DNA of 64,000 bases, from the NCBI GenBank assembly GCA_052035955.1, contig JBPOHD010000032.1, positions 1 to 64,000 on the forward strand. The letters are read 5' to 3'. The stretch is from JAEUNJ01 sp052035955. GTDB taxonomy: Bacteria > Pseudomonadota > Gammaproteobacteria > Burkholderiales > Rhodocyclaceae. Under the pieces are notes generated by a model. It was not told the origin of the DNA. It ran no database searches and saw only the letters and a program-made list of their open reading frames with translations. The position numbers and the translations under genes were made by a program. How positions within the stretch are numbered: the first letter of the stretch is position 1; each line of letters starts with the position of its first letter. This document shows positions 44,318-52,099 of the stretch, piece after piece.

Positions 44318-45298
44318 TCAATTTGGTTGCAGGGGAGTTTCCTCCATCAGCGCGGTTTGTTCGCGCAATTCCAGAATGCGATCCTGCCAGTAGCGCGGCG
44401 AATCGAACCAGGGAAATGCCGCAGGGAATGCCGGATCGTCCCAACGCCGCGCGATCCAGGCCGAGTAATGGATCAGGCGCAAGGTGCGAAGAGCTTCTAT
44501 CAAACCGAGTTCCCGCCGATTGAAATCGCGGAACTCCTCGTACCCTGCGAGGATCTGCCCGAGTTGCCTTTCCATCGACTCCCGCTCCCCGGAAAGCAGC
44601 ATCCACAGGTCCTGGATTGCCGGCCCCATGCGGCTGTCGTCGAAATCGACGAAGTGCGGGCCATCGGGGGTCCATAGCACGTTGCCGACATGGCAATCGC
44701 CGTGCAGCCGCAGGGCGCCCACCGAACCCGCCCGGTCGAAACAACGCCTGACGCCGTCCAGCGCCAAGTCGACGGTGGTTCGCCAGGGGGTGTGCAGGTC
44801 CGGAGGAACGAAAGGATGGGCCAGCAACCAGTCCCGGGGTTCCTCGCCGAAACTGGCAATATCGAGGCGCGGCCGGTGCCGGTACGGGGCGACTGCACCG
44901 ACGGCGTGGATGCGGCCGAGGAAACGGCCCAGCCAGCGCAGCACCTGCTCGTCTTCCAGTTCCGGCGGCCGGCCGCCGCGTTTCGCAAGTACGGCGAACC
45001 GGAAACCGCGCCAGTGGTTCAAGCTTGCCCCCGCCAGCGTCATCGGAGGCACAGCGGGAATCTCTCGCGCCACGAGGGCGGTCGTGAACGCGTGCTCCTC
45101 GAGGATGGCGGCGTCCGACCAGCGTTCCGGACGGTAGAACTTGGCGACCAGGGGCGGACCTTCCTCCATCCACAACTGGTAAACGCGGTTCTCGTAGCTG
45201 TTGAGCGCCAATAGCCGGCCGTCAGGCCTCAGACCGACCGCCTCGAGCGCATCGAGGACCGTGTCCGGGGTCAGGCTGGCAAAGGCGGGCCCTGCCAT
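44318..45298 (-). CDS. srkA: stress-response kinase SrkA (YihE family)
   Basis: 326-residue protein kinase-like fold of the aminoglycoside phosphotransferase clan. Motifs: LNSYENRVYQLW, catalytic LHGDCHVGNVLW and metal-binding FVDFDDS. E. coli SrkA protects against envelope stress and MazEF-mediated death; the phosphoacceptor is unclear. Its ATG shares one base with the folE stop, making it the third gene of a mgl-folE-srkA unit. Confidence 0.9.
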   Translation of the reverse strand: MAGPAFASLTPDTVLDALEAVGLRPDGRLLALNSYENRVYQLWMEEGPPLVAKFYRPERWSDAAILEEHAFTTALVAREIPAVPPMTLAGASLNHWRGFRFAVLAKRGGRPPELEDEQVLRWLGRFLGRIHAVGAVAPYRHRPRLDIASFGEEPRDWLLAHPFVPPDLHTPWRTTVDLALDGVRRCFDRAGSVGALRLHGDCHVGNVLWTPDGPHFVDFDDSRMGPAIQDLWMLLSGERESMERQLGQILAGYEEFRDFNRRELGLIEALRTLRLIHYSAWIARRWDDPAFPAAFPWFDSPRYWQDRILELREQTALMEETPLQPN

Positions 45299-45921
45299 CA
45301 GAACGAATGTCCCGATGACAACCTGAGGAACTCCGCGCGCAGGGATTCAGAGGCTTCGAATTCTCCCGCGAAGGCCTGGGTCACGACGCGCTCGTCGCCG
45401 CGCCTGTCTTCCCCCAGCAGGAGGCAGAGTTGTTCGGCTTCCACCACGCAGGCGGCGCCCCTAGCCCTGCCATGGCGGACAAGGGCATCGGCGATGTCCC
45501 GGGTCATCCATTCCTGGTAGGTGAAACGGTGTCCTATCGCATCGACCATCCGGGCGATGCGGCCGAAGCCGTGCAGGCGGCCTCCCGGCAGGTAGGCAAC
45601 GTGGGCCACCCCGCGGAATGGAACGAGGTGATGCGGGCATACGCCGTGCACGGCGATTCCGCGTACGACCACCATGTCGCGGCGGGGGTCGTCGAACCCT
45701 TCCCCCAAGGCTGCGGACGGGTCCATTTCATAGCCGCCAAGCAGGCGTCGCTGCCAGAGTTCCCGCACCCGCTGGGCGGTCCGGCCCGTATGGGGGGTAT
45801 CCGGGCTGACGCCGCAGGCCCTCAGCAGGTCGGCGACGGCCTGCTCGAAGGCGGCGGCATCGAAGCTTCCGTTGCGGGGGATTCCCAGGGACTCGTGGGG
45901 AGATGGCGTGTGGTCGTCCAT
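45298..45921 (-). CDS. folE: GTP cyclohydrolase I
   Basis: About 207 residues. The zinc cysteine/histidine motif reads CPHH (VHGVCPHHLVPF, canonical CEHH), followed by VAYLPGGRLHGFGRIARMVD and the second zinc cysteine in EAEQLCLLL. The enzyme opens GTP to dihydroneopterin triphosphate for folate or, with queD, queuosine. The sequence is a divergent subgroup of FolE, and the substrate-binding lysine/arginine pattern differs from E. coli. ATG 45921 is chosen because AGGAA precedes it; an ATG lies four codons upstream. Confidence 0.82.
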   Translation of the reverse strand: MDDHTPSPHESLGIPRNGSFDAAAFEQAVADLLRACGVSPDTPHTGRTAQRVRELWQRRLLGGYEMDPSAALGEGFDDPRRDMVVVRGIAVHGVCPHHLVPFRGVAHVAYLPGGRLHGFGRIARMVDAIGHRFTYQEWMTRDIADALVRHGRARGAACVVEAEQLCLLLGEDRRGDERVVTQAFAGEFEASESLRAEFLRLSSGHSF

Positions 45922-45929
45922 GGGATTCC

Positions 45930-47126
45930 TCATGCGGCGTCGAGGGCCTGGCGGAGGTCGTCGAGCAGGTCGTCGGCGTCCTCGAGTCCGGCCGAGATAC
46001 GGACGAGGCCTTCGCTGATCAGGTGGGCCTGCCTTTCCTCCGGGGTATAGAAGGAGTGGGTCATGCTGGCTGGATGCTGGGCAAGGCTTTCGGCATCACC
46101 CAGGCTGACGGCGCGGGTGATCAGGCGGAGGGAATTCATGAAGCGGCGGCCGGCCTCGATGCCGCCCTTGAGTTCGCAAGCCACCATGCCTCCGGGTCGC
46201 GCCATCTGGCGGCGGGCCAGGTCCTGCTGCGGAAAGGATGGCAGGCCCGGGAAATGGACGATTTCCACCTTCGGATGCCCGGCCAGGAAGTCGGCAATGG
46301 CCTGGGCGTTGTCGCAATGGCGTTCCATGCGCAGGGCAAGGGTCTTCAGGCCCCGCAGGACCAGGTAGGCATCCTGGGAGGAAAGCACGGCGCCCGTCAT
46401 GTCCTTGAGGCCGTAGAACCTGACCTGGTCCAGGATCTCCCCGGGGCCGACTATTGCGCCCGCCAACAGGTCGCCGTGGCCGCCCAGGTACTTGGTTGCC
46501 GAATGGACGACGAAATCCGCCCCCAGTTCAATCGGCCGCTGCAGGTAAGGCGTGCAGTAGGTGTTGTCCACGATGACTTTCGCGCCGTGGGCGTGGGCGA
46601 CCGAAACGATTGCCGGAATGTCGGCAAGACGCATGTTCGGATTGGCCGGCGACTCGAAGAACACCAGCTTCGTAGCCGGGCCGATGGCCGCGGCCAGGTT
46701 GGCCGGATCGGTCATGTCCACGTGCGTGATGCGGATGCCGAATTTCGCCAGCCCGTGGTTGAAGAAGCCGAAAGTGCAGCCGTAGAGTGTCTTGTCGGCG
46801 ATGACTTGGTCCCCCGGTTGGAGCAGGGACCACATCAGCGAAGTCGTGGCACCCTGGCCCGAGGCCGTTACCAGGCAGGCCTCGCCCCCTTCCAATTCGG
46901 CAAGCCGTCGTTCCAGAAGCGCAGTCGTCGGATTGCCGACTCGCGAATAGACGAAGCCGCGTTGTTCGCCGGCAAAGCGGGCCGTGCCGTCCTCCACCGT
47001 CGGGAAGGTATAGGTGGAACTCAGGTATATCGGGGGCGTCAGGGCTCCCGGCCCCCCATAGGGATCGTAACCATGGTGGATGGCTCGGGTGGCGAATCCG
47101 CGCCGGCGCGGGCTGTCGTCTGGCAT
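45930..47126 (-). CDS. methionine gamma-lyase
   Basis: 398-residue Cys/Met metabolism PLP enzyme. PLP lysine in SATKYLGGHGD, tyrosine YSRVGNPT, and the catalytic cysteine in LYGCTFGF, which is typical of methionine gamma-lyase, not cystathionine gamma-synthase. Overall sequence (GYDPYGGPGALTPPIYLSSTY through AQHPASMTHSFYTPEER) closely follows the known pseudomonad enzymes. It cleaves methionine to methanethiol, ammonia and 2-oxobutyrate. It is first of a unit with folE and srkA. Confidence 0.9.
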   Translation of the reverse strand: MPDDSPRRRGFATRAIHHGYDPYGGPGALTPPIYLSSTYTFPTVEDGTARFAGEQRGFVYSRVGNPTTALLERRLAELEGGEACLVTASGQGATTSLMWSLLQPGDQVIADKTLYGCTFGFFNHGLAKFGIRITHVDMTDPANLAAAIGPATKLVFFESPANPNMRLADIPAIVSVAHAHGAKVIVDNTYCTPYLQRPIELGADFVVHSATKYLGGHGDLLAGAIVGPGEILDQVRFYGLKDMTGAVLSSQDAYLVLRGLKTLALRMERHCDNAQAIADFLAGHPKVEIVHFPGLPSFPQQDLARRQMARPGGMVACELKGGIEAGRRFMNSLRLITRAVSLGDAESLAQHPASMTHSFYTPEERQAHLISEGLVRISAGLEDADDLLDDLRQALDAA

Positions 47127-47249
47127 GTCGTCCCTCGGGATCCGAAACGATCATGATACCGGCCGGCAGACTTCGTCGGGCTTTCCTTGGCGTCCGATTG
47201 CGGCGATGATGCTGGTCCGATCACCACCTTTGAAGCCGGGAACCCGCCC

Positions 47250-47732
47250 ATGAAAGACTCCATCTACGACTTCGCCGCAGCCGGTCTGCGCGGCGGTGAA
47301 ATCCGCCTGGACCAGTTTCGCGGGCAGGTCCTGCTGATCGTCAATACGGCCAGCAAGTGCGGCTTCACCTATCAGTACGAGGGACTTGAGGCGCTCTATC
47401 AGACTTTCCGGAAGCGCGGGTTCGCCGTGCTGGGTTTTCCCTGCAACCAGTTCGGGCAGCAGGAGCCGGGGGAGGCGGAGGGCATCGCGGAGTTCTGCGA
47501 GGTCAATTACGGGGTCAGTTTCCCGATGTTCGCCAAGGTCGAGGTGAATGGCGACGGCGCCCATCCGCTGTTTTCCTACCTGAAGAAGGCGGCCCCCGGC
47601 CTGCTGGGCACCGAAGGCATCAAGTGGAATTTCACGAAGTTCCTGGTAGACCGGGATGGCCGGGTGGTGAAGCGTTTCGCGCCCACCGACAAACCGGAGG
47701 CGCTGGAAGCCGACATCGAAGCCCTCCTGTGA
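47250..47732 (+). CDS. glutathione peroxidase family protein
   Basis: 160 residues, thioredoxin fold. Peroxidatic cysteine in NTASKCGFTYQY, glutamine in GFPCNQFGQQEP and tryptophan in IKWNFTKFL complete the Cys-Gln-Trp triad. A second cysteine (FCEVNYG) may be the resolving one, in which case thioredoxin may be the reductant. ATG 47250 fits; the frame extends upstream without family match. Divergent from the lyase gene. Confidence 0.92.
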   Translation: MKDSIYDFAAAGLRGGEIRLDQFRGQVLLIVNTASKCGFTYQYEGLEALYQTFRKRGFAVLGFPCNQFGQQEPGEAEGIAEFCEVNYGVSFPMFAKVEVNGDGAHPLFSYLKKAAPGLLGTEGIKWNFTKFLVDRDGRVVKRFAPTDKPEALEADIEALL

Positions 47733-47823
47733 CCTAAGTCATTCCCGGTCCGGAAGCATCGTTGGTATGGTTTGTGCAATGCACAAAACGGGCGGGTTGC
47801 CGCCAATGCCAACGGAGATCGTC

Positions 47824-48003
47824 ATGCACGACTGGGTCGAATTCATCGCCACGGGGCTGGTCGTCCTGCCCGCCACGCTGGGTTTGGGCACGGACAGCGC
47901 GGATAACTTCTTCCTCGCCCTGTGGGTGATGCTCATAGCCTTCCTCGCCACCTTGCTCTGGACGGCAAAGCCTCCGGGCTTGCCCCCGGATGGTGAGGAG
48001 TAA
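47824..48003 (+). CDS. possible small membrane protein
   Basis: 59 residues from an ATG preceded by GGAG at eight bases. The product has a hydrophobic first third and one strong transmembrane helix (FFLALWVMLIAFLATLLW). A longer frame opens at 47767. No recognised family. Placed between the peroxidase and the convergent monooxygenase. Confidence 0.45.
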   Translation: MHDWVEFIATGLVVLPATLGLGTDSADNFFLALWVMLIAFLATLLWTAKPPGLPPDGEE

Positions 48004-48062
48004 GGCAACCCGGCACCTTTGTGGTGCGAGGCGGGATCCTCGAGGAGCCTTCGCGCCGCCGG

Positions 48063-48368
48063 TCAAATGACGGCCTGGAAGAACTCCAGCTGGGGTGGCC
48101 CGAGGTAGAAGTCCCGCGGCGTCTGGCCGGCTTGGGCATGGGCTTTGCGGAAGGCCTCGGAACGGGTCCAGTCCTCGAAGGCCTGCCCGGACTCCCAGAC
48201 GGTGTGGCTGACGAAAAGGGTGTGGTCCTCGGCAGTCGGGCCTTCCAGCAGATGGAATTCGCGGAAGCCTGGAACTTCGTCCAGGTAGCTCTCGCGCCGT
48301 TGCCAGTGCTCGACGAACTCTGTCTCGCGGCCCCTGGCGATGCGGAATCGATTCATGGCGATGAACAT
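48063..48368 (-). CDS. antibiotic biosynthesis monooxygenase-type (HmoA-like) protein
   Basis: 101-residue ferredoxin-like alpha-beta barrel protein: MFIAMNRFRIARGRETEFVEHW at the start, HTLFVSHTVWESGQAFEDW in the centre. Heme-degrading (HmoA/IsdG) and quinone-oxidising members share this fold; the heme-binding residues cannot be assigned with certainty. Strong AAGGAGG before ATG 48368. Confidence 0.85.
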   Translation of the reverse strand: MFIAMNRFRIARGRETEFVEHWQRRESYLDEVPGFREFHLLEGPTAEDHTLFVSHTVWESGQAFEDWTRSEAFRKAHAQAGQTPRDFYLGPPQLEFFQAVI

Positions 48369-48478
48369 GGCAACCTCCTTCGCCCGGGATTGTAAGTCGG
48401 GGAACTGCGCAGCAGCGGGACGGGAATGCCCCGACGGCCTCCGGTAAAGTGCCGCCATCGGAACCCGAACCTCGCGCC

Positions 48479-49834
48479 ATGCCCCCCATCCTCCTGTTCA
48501 TCGTCGTCTTCGTCGAGGGGTATTGTTCCCTAGGCGCCGAGGTCATTGCGCTGCGCCGTCTGGTGCCGCACATGGGTAGCGGCATCGTGGTGACGGCGCC
48601 GACCATCGGGTTGTTCCTGCTTGCGCTGGCCTGGGGCTACCATTCCGGCGGGCGTGTTGCGGCGGACTTCCGGCGGGTGGTGGCGAGAAACTTCCTTGCC
48701 GCTGCCGCCCTGACCGGAATCGGCTTGGCTGGCCACACGGTGGATCTGCTGTTTGGCCGCCTGGCGGCTCCCTTGGCCTACGGGTTGCTGACCGGCGGCA
48801 TCCTTTGTCCCGTGGCCTGGCTCCTGGGCCAGACGGTCCCCATCCTGACGAACCTGATGAAGGCGGAGCGGGCCGGAGAGGCGAGCGGGCGCGCCCTTTA
48901 CTGGTCCACGCTCGGATCCTTCCTTGGATCGGTGACCCTCTCCCTGCTGGTGATGCAATGGATCGGCGTCTGGGCCTCGGTGGCAATCTGCGGCCTGTTG
49001 CTGGTGGCCGGTGCCCTGGCCTGCCGTCCGTCCGGATCCGGCGCCTGGGGGCTGGCGTTGGGTCTGCCGGTCGCGGTCGCAGTGCTGGGGGTGAACCTGG
49101 CCGACCGGGGCGCCGCCGAGACGGCCTATGCCGACTACTCGGTGGAAGGGGTTTCCCTGGAAGGCCGGGTCGAACCGCGGGTGTTCCGCATCAACGGCTC
49201 CACTGCCTCTCTGGTCGACGGGAGCCGGCCGCCTCGCTATGCCAGATACGTGGAACGCCTGCGGACCATCCTGCTCGACGAATTGGGTTTCCGCGACCGG
49301 GACATCCTGGTCCTGGGGGCCGGGGGCTTTACGCTGTCCGACGGCGAACCGGCCAACCGCTACCTCTTCGTGGACATCGACCCCGCCATCCGCAAGCTGG
49401 CCGAATCCCGTTTCCTGCGACGTCCGGCCCACGGCGGGTTCGTCGTCGCCGACGCCCGGCGCTACGCAGTGGAGGCTTCCGGCCGCTTCGACGCGGTCGT
49501 CGTTGACGTTTTCAGCGATCGGGCCTCGATCCCGGGCCACCTGGTGACACGGGAGTTCTGGCAATCCGTGCGCGACCGGCTGAAGCCGGGAGGTGTGCTG
49601 CTCGCCAACCTGATTCTCGATCAGCACCTTGCGAGCCCCTATGCCCGCAATACCCTGGCGACGATCGAAGCTGTCCTGGGCCGCTGCGCGGTGGAAGTAC
49701 TGCAGCGGGACCGGCCTGCGGCAAACGTCATCGTCACCTGCTTCGAGGACGCGGGGGGCGATGGGGTGCCGCCGCCGAGGATTTACGTGGATGAACGCAA
49801 TTTCTCCGATTGGGACCGGGCGCGGCGGCAGTGA
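48479..49834 (+). CDS. membrane-fused spermidine synthase-like protein
   Basis: 451 residues: an N-terminal membrane domain of about six helices (about 1-215) and a C-terminal Rossmann domain like polyamine aminopropyltransferases (ILVLGAGGFTLSDG, YLFVDIDPAIRKLAE, VVADARRY, FDAVVVDVFSDRASIPGHL). The catalytic aspartate region is DVFSD rather than the strict DSSD. The membrane fusion makes polyamine synthesis uncertain. ATG 48479 fits the first helix. Confidence 0.8.
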   Translation: MPPILLFIVVFVEGYCSLGAEVIALRRLVPHMGSGIVVTAPTIGLFLLALAWGYHSGGRVAADFRRVVARNFLAAAALTGIGLAGHTVDLLFGRLAAPLAYGLLTGGILCPVAWLLGQTVPILTNLMKAERAGEASGRALYWSTLGSFLGSVTLSLLVMQWIGVWASVAICGLLLVAGALACRPSGSGAWGLALGLPVAVAVLGVNLADRGAAETAYADYSVEGVSLEGRVEPRVFRINGSTASLVDGSRPPRYARYVERLRTILLDELGFRDRDILVLGAGGFTLSDGEPANRYLFVDIDPAIRKLAESRFLRRPAHGGFVVADARRYAVEASGRFDAVVVDVFSDRASIPGHLVTREFWQSVRDRLKPGGVLLANLILDQHLASPYARNTLATIEAVLGRCAVEVLQRDRPAANVIVTCFEDAGGDGVPPPRIYVDERNFSDWDRARRQ

Positions 49835-49926
49835 CCGGTCGGGCCAAGGGGCGTGGCGACGGGCGGTCTTGCCATGCCGGGGGCCTGTCCCCTAGGCTGG
49901 AAATTCCCGACCTCCCGGAGATTTCC

Positions 49927-50373
49927 ATGAGAAAGATCCTTCCCCTGCTGGCGCTCCTGGCCTGCGTCGGCACCGCTCGTGCCGACGATACGCCCACCAA
50001 CCCGATGCCGGCCGATGCGGTGAAAACGGCCCGCGAGATGATCGCGAAAAAGGATTTCCGTGCGGCCATCCCGCGGCTGCTGGAGGCCGCGAGGCAGCAG
50101 CCCCAGGATGCCGATATCCAGAACCTGCTGGGTTTCTGCTACCGCAAGACCGGCGACCTGGACCGGGCCTTCCGCCACTACGGCGAGGCCCTGCGCCTGA
50201 ACCCCTCGCATCTTGGCGCCCACGAGTATGTCGGCGAGGCCTACGTCATGAAGCGGGACTTGCCGAAGGCCGAGGAGCATCTGCGCCAACTGGAGAAACT
50301 CTGCGGTACGGCCTGCGAGGAATACCGGGATCTGGCCAGGAGCATCGCCGCCGCCCGGGCGGGCAAGGGCTGA
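49927..50373 (+). CDS. periplasmic TPR protein
   Basis: 148 residues with a signal peptide (about 1-20, RKILPLLALLACVGTARA) and two to three TPR units (DFRAAIPRLLEAARQQPQD, NLLGFCYRKTGDLDRAFRHYG, YVGEAYVMKRDLPKAEEHL). GGAG precedes the ATG. A cysteine pair near the end (KLCGTACEEY) could form a disulfide. It probably acts as a small scaffold. Convergent with the YaiI gene. Confidence 0.82.
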   Translation: MRKILPLLALLACVGTARADDTPTNPMPADAVKTAREMIAKKDFRAAIPRLLEAARQQPQDADIQNLLGFCYRKTGDLDRAFRHYGEALRLNPSHLGAHEYVGEAYVMKRDLPKAEEHLRQLEKLCGTACEEYRDLARSIAAARAGKG

Positions 50374-50389
50374 ATTCCGTCGTTCGCGA

Positions 50390-50845
50390 CTAAGGCGCCC
50401 GGTGGCGCCGGAGCAGCATCCGGTCGAGCTGGCGGGCGAAGGCCTGCCGGTCCGCCTGGCCGAAGGCGGCGGGTCCGCCCGTCTCGACGCCGCTGGCGCG
50501 CAGGGTATCCATGAAGTTGCGCATGTCCAGCAACTGGCGGATGTTTTCCCGCGTATAGGCCTCGCCCCGCGGATTGAGGGCCAGGGCGCCCTTCTCGATC
50601 ACCGCCGCCGCCAGGGGAATGTCGGCGGTCACCACCAGGTCGCCCTCGGCCACGGCGTCCGCGATGTGCCTGTCGGCCACGTCGAAGCCCCGCGGCACCT
50701 GGATGGCCCGGATGTAGGGGGAGGGCGGCGTGCGCAGCCACTGGTTGGCCACCAGGACGAGAGGAATCTTCTCCCGGTCGGCGGCCCGGAAGAGGATTTC
50801 CTTGACGGCGCCGGGGCAGGCATCGGCATCGACCCAGATCTGCAT
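50390..50845 (-). CDS. YaiI/YqxD (DUF188) family protein
   Basis: 151 residues: MQIWVDADACPGAVKEILF start, PRGFDVADRHIADAV and TADIPLAAAVIEKGA, conserved in the DUF188 family, which resembles PIN-like nucleases. The conserved aspartates are kept. Function unknown. Convergent with the TPR gene. Confidence 0.88.
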   Translation of the reverse strand: MQIWVDADACPGAVKEILFRAADREKIPLVLVANQWLRTPPSPYIRAIQVPRGFDVADRHIADAVAEGDLVVTADIPLAAAVIEKGALALNPRGEAYTRENIRQLLDMRNFMDTLRASGVETGGPAAFGQADRQAFARQLDRMLLRRHRAP

Positions 50846-50986
50846 GGATGTTCATCCCGTCTGCGAGGGACAGGCGCCCGCCGTTGCGGCCGATCGTCCC
50901 GATAGGCCGGATCATACGCAGGCCGGGAGGCGACCGCCGGCGCCGGTAGAATCCGCGGCTTTCCCGGCCCTTCGCATCCGTCCCCC

Positions 50987-51748
50987 ATGACCCGAACGCA
51001 ATCCGAGATTCCCGTCGACCGCCTTGCCGGGCTTGCCCCCGCGGCGGACCAGCGCAAGGCCGCCCACAGCGCCCAGGATGCTTTTGGCCGGGTCTTCCGG
51101 CTCAGCTTCGAGGGTGGCGATTCGCAGCGCGGTGCGGGACTCCGGGCGGTCGAAGATGCCCTCGCCGGCTGGGCGGGGGAGGGGGGCGACGAGTCGGTGC
51201 GGGCCCTGCGCCTGGCGATGCTGATGGCGGGTCTCGACCAATGGGGGCTGGCCTACAGCCAGGCTTTCGGCTTTGCCGCCATCCCTGGCCTGACGGAACT
51301 GATGGGCCAACTGCGCACGGGACTCGACCCGCGGCGCGAGGCCCTGGTCCAGCGGCAGTTCGCCGCGATCGACGCCTGCGAGACGGACGCCCTGGAATTC
51401 AAGACGACCCTGCGCCGCGGCATCCACCTTGCGCTGTGGCATGCGATGGTGGCCGGCGCCGAAAAGGAAGAGGCTGAGCGCATCGGCGCGGCACTGGCCG
51501 CGATGCTGGTGGCGGTGGCGCGCAATTACCCGGAGGTGGGTTGGCGCTTCGTCGCGGACACGCTGGCCCATGTGCAGGTCCGCTGCCTGGCCGATGGGCT
51601 GGCGGCTCACGGCCTGGCCCGGGAATGCAACCAGGGCCTGTTCGAGGCCTTGGACCGGTCGCTTCCAAAGGAGATGCGGGACCGCATCGGCGCCCATGCC
51701 ACCGAGGCAGTCATGGCCTGGCAACGACAGGCGCGCAACCCGGGATGA
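50987..51748 (+). CDS. helical hypothetical protein
   Basis: 253 residues, mostly alpha-helical, rich in alanine, with no membrane helix or signal. I do not recognise a family. Segments such as RALRLAMLMAGLDQWGLAYSQAFGF and EEAERIGAALAAMLVAVARNYPE suggest amphipathic helices packed as a bundle. Codon use and GC match neighbours, so it looks like a normal gene. It is followed by a long gap before the hybrid kinase. Confidence 0.75.
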   Translation: MTRTQSEIPVDRLAGLAPAADQRKAAHSAQDAFGRVFRLSFEGGDSQRGAGLRAVEDALAGWAGEGGDESVRALRLAMLMAGLDQWGLAYSQAFGFAAIPGLTELMGQLRTGLDPRREALVQRQFAAIDACETDALEFKTTLRRGIHLALWHAMVAGAEKEEAERIGAALAAMLVAVARNYPEVGWRFVADTLAHVQVRCLADGLAAHGLARECNQGLFEALDRSLPKEMRDRIGAHATEAVMAWQRQARNPG

Positions 51749-52099
51749 GCCGCAAGGTCACGGTGTCGGCGGCCCGCACCGTCCTTTCAAGAGCGGCGAC
51801 GGTTGCCGGTGGCCGACTTCGGCCAAGGTCCGGCAAGGGTGGAGCGCCGGGGATGGACCGCGTTCCGGGAACCCGGATTGCCGGCCACGGCGCGGACTTC
51901 GCTTGATCGGGGAATGGTCGCGGGTTAGTATCCCTAAAGATATAGGTACAAAGGAACGCTGTCCGCCGGCCGCCGGAAGATGGCCAGCAGCCGTCGGAGT
52001 TGCCGCGGAACACTCTCGCATGACCCAAAGCGTGCATGCGGCCGGATGGGCCGCCGACTCCGGATGCGCAGGCTTCCTTCTGCGCGCGGGGGCGGACGC
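51749..52099. other. leader region of the hybrid histidine kinase
   Basis: 351 bp with no convincing gene apart from the possible in-frame upstream start at 51980, which would add an arginine-rich, unlikely segment. A sigma70 promoter (51903-51931) is the main feature, followed by an AT-richer stretch (GATATAGGTACAAAGGAA). Confidence 0.5.
51903..51931 (+). promoter_or_regulatory. sigma70 promoter of the hybrid kinase gene
   Basis: TTGATC (51903-51908), 17-base spacer, TAGTAT (51926-51931). Transcription would begin near 51938, leaving an untranslated leader of about 160 bases. Confidence 0.5.

Noticed and set aside
45930..47126. Assignment as cystathionine gamma-synthase (metB) or O-succinylhomoserine sulfhydrylase (metZ)
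   Set aside because: The cysteine in LYGCTFGF and overall sequence fit methionine gamma-lyase.
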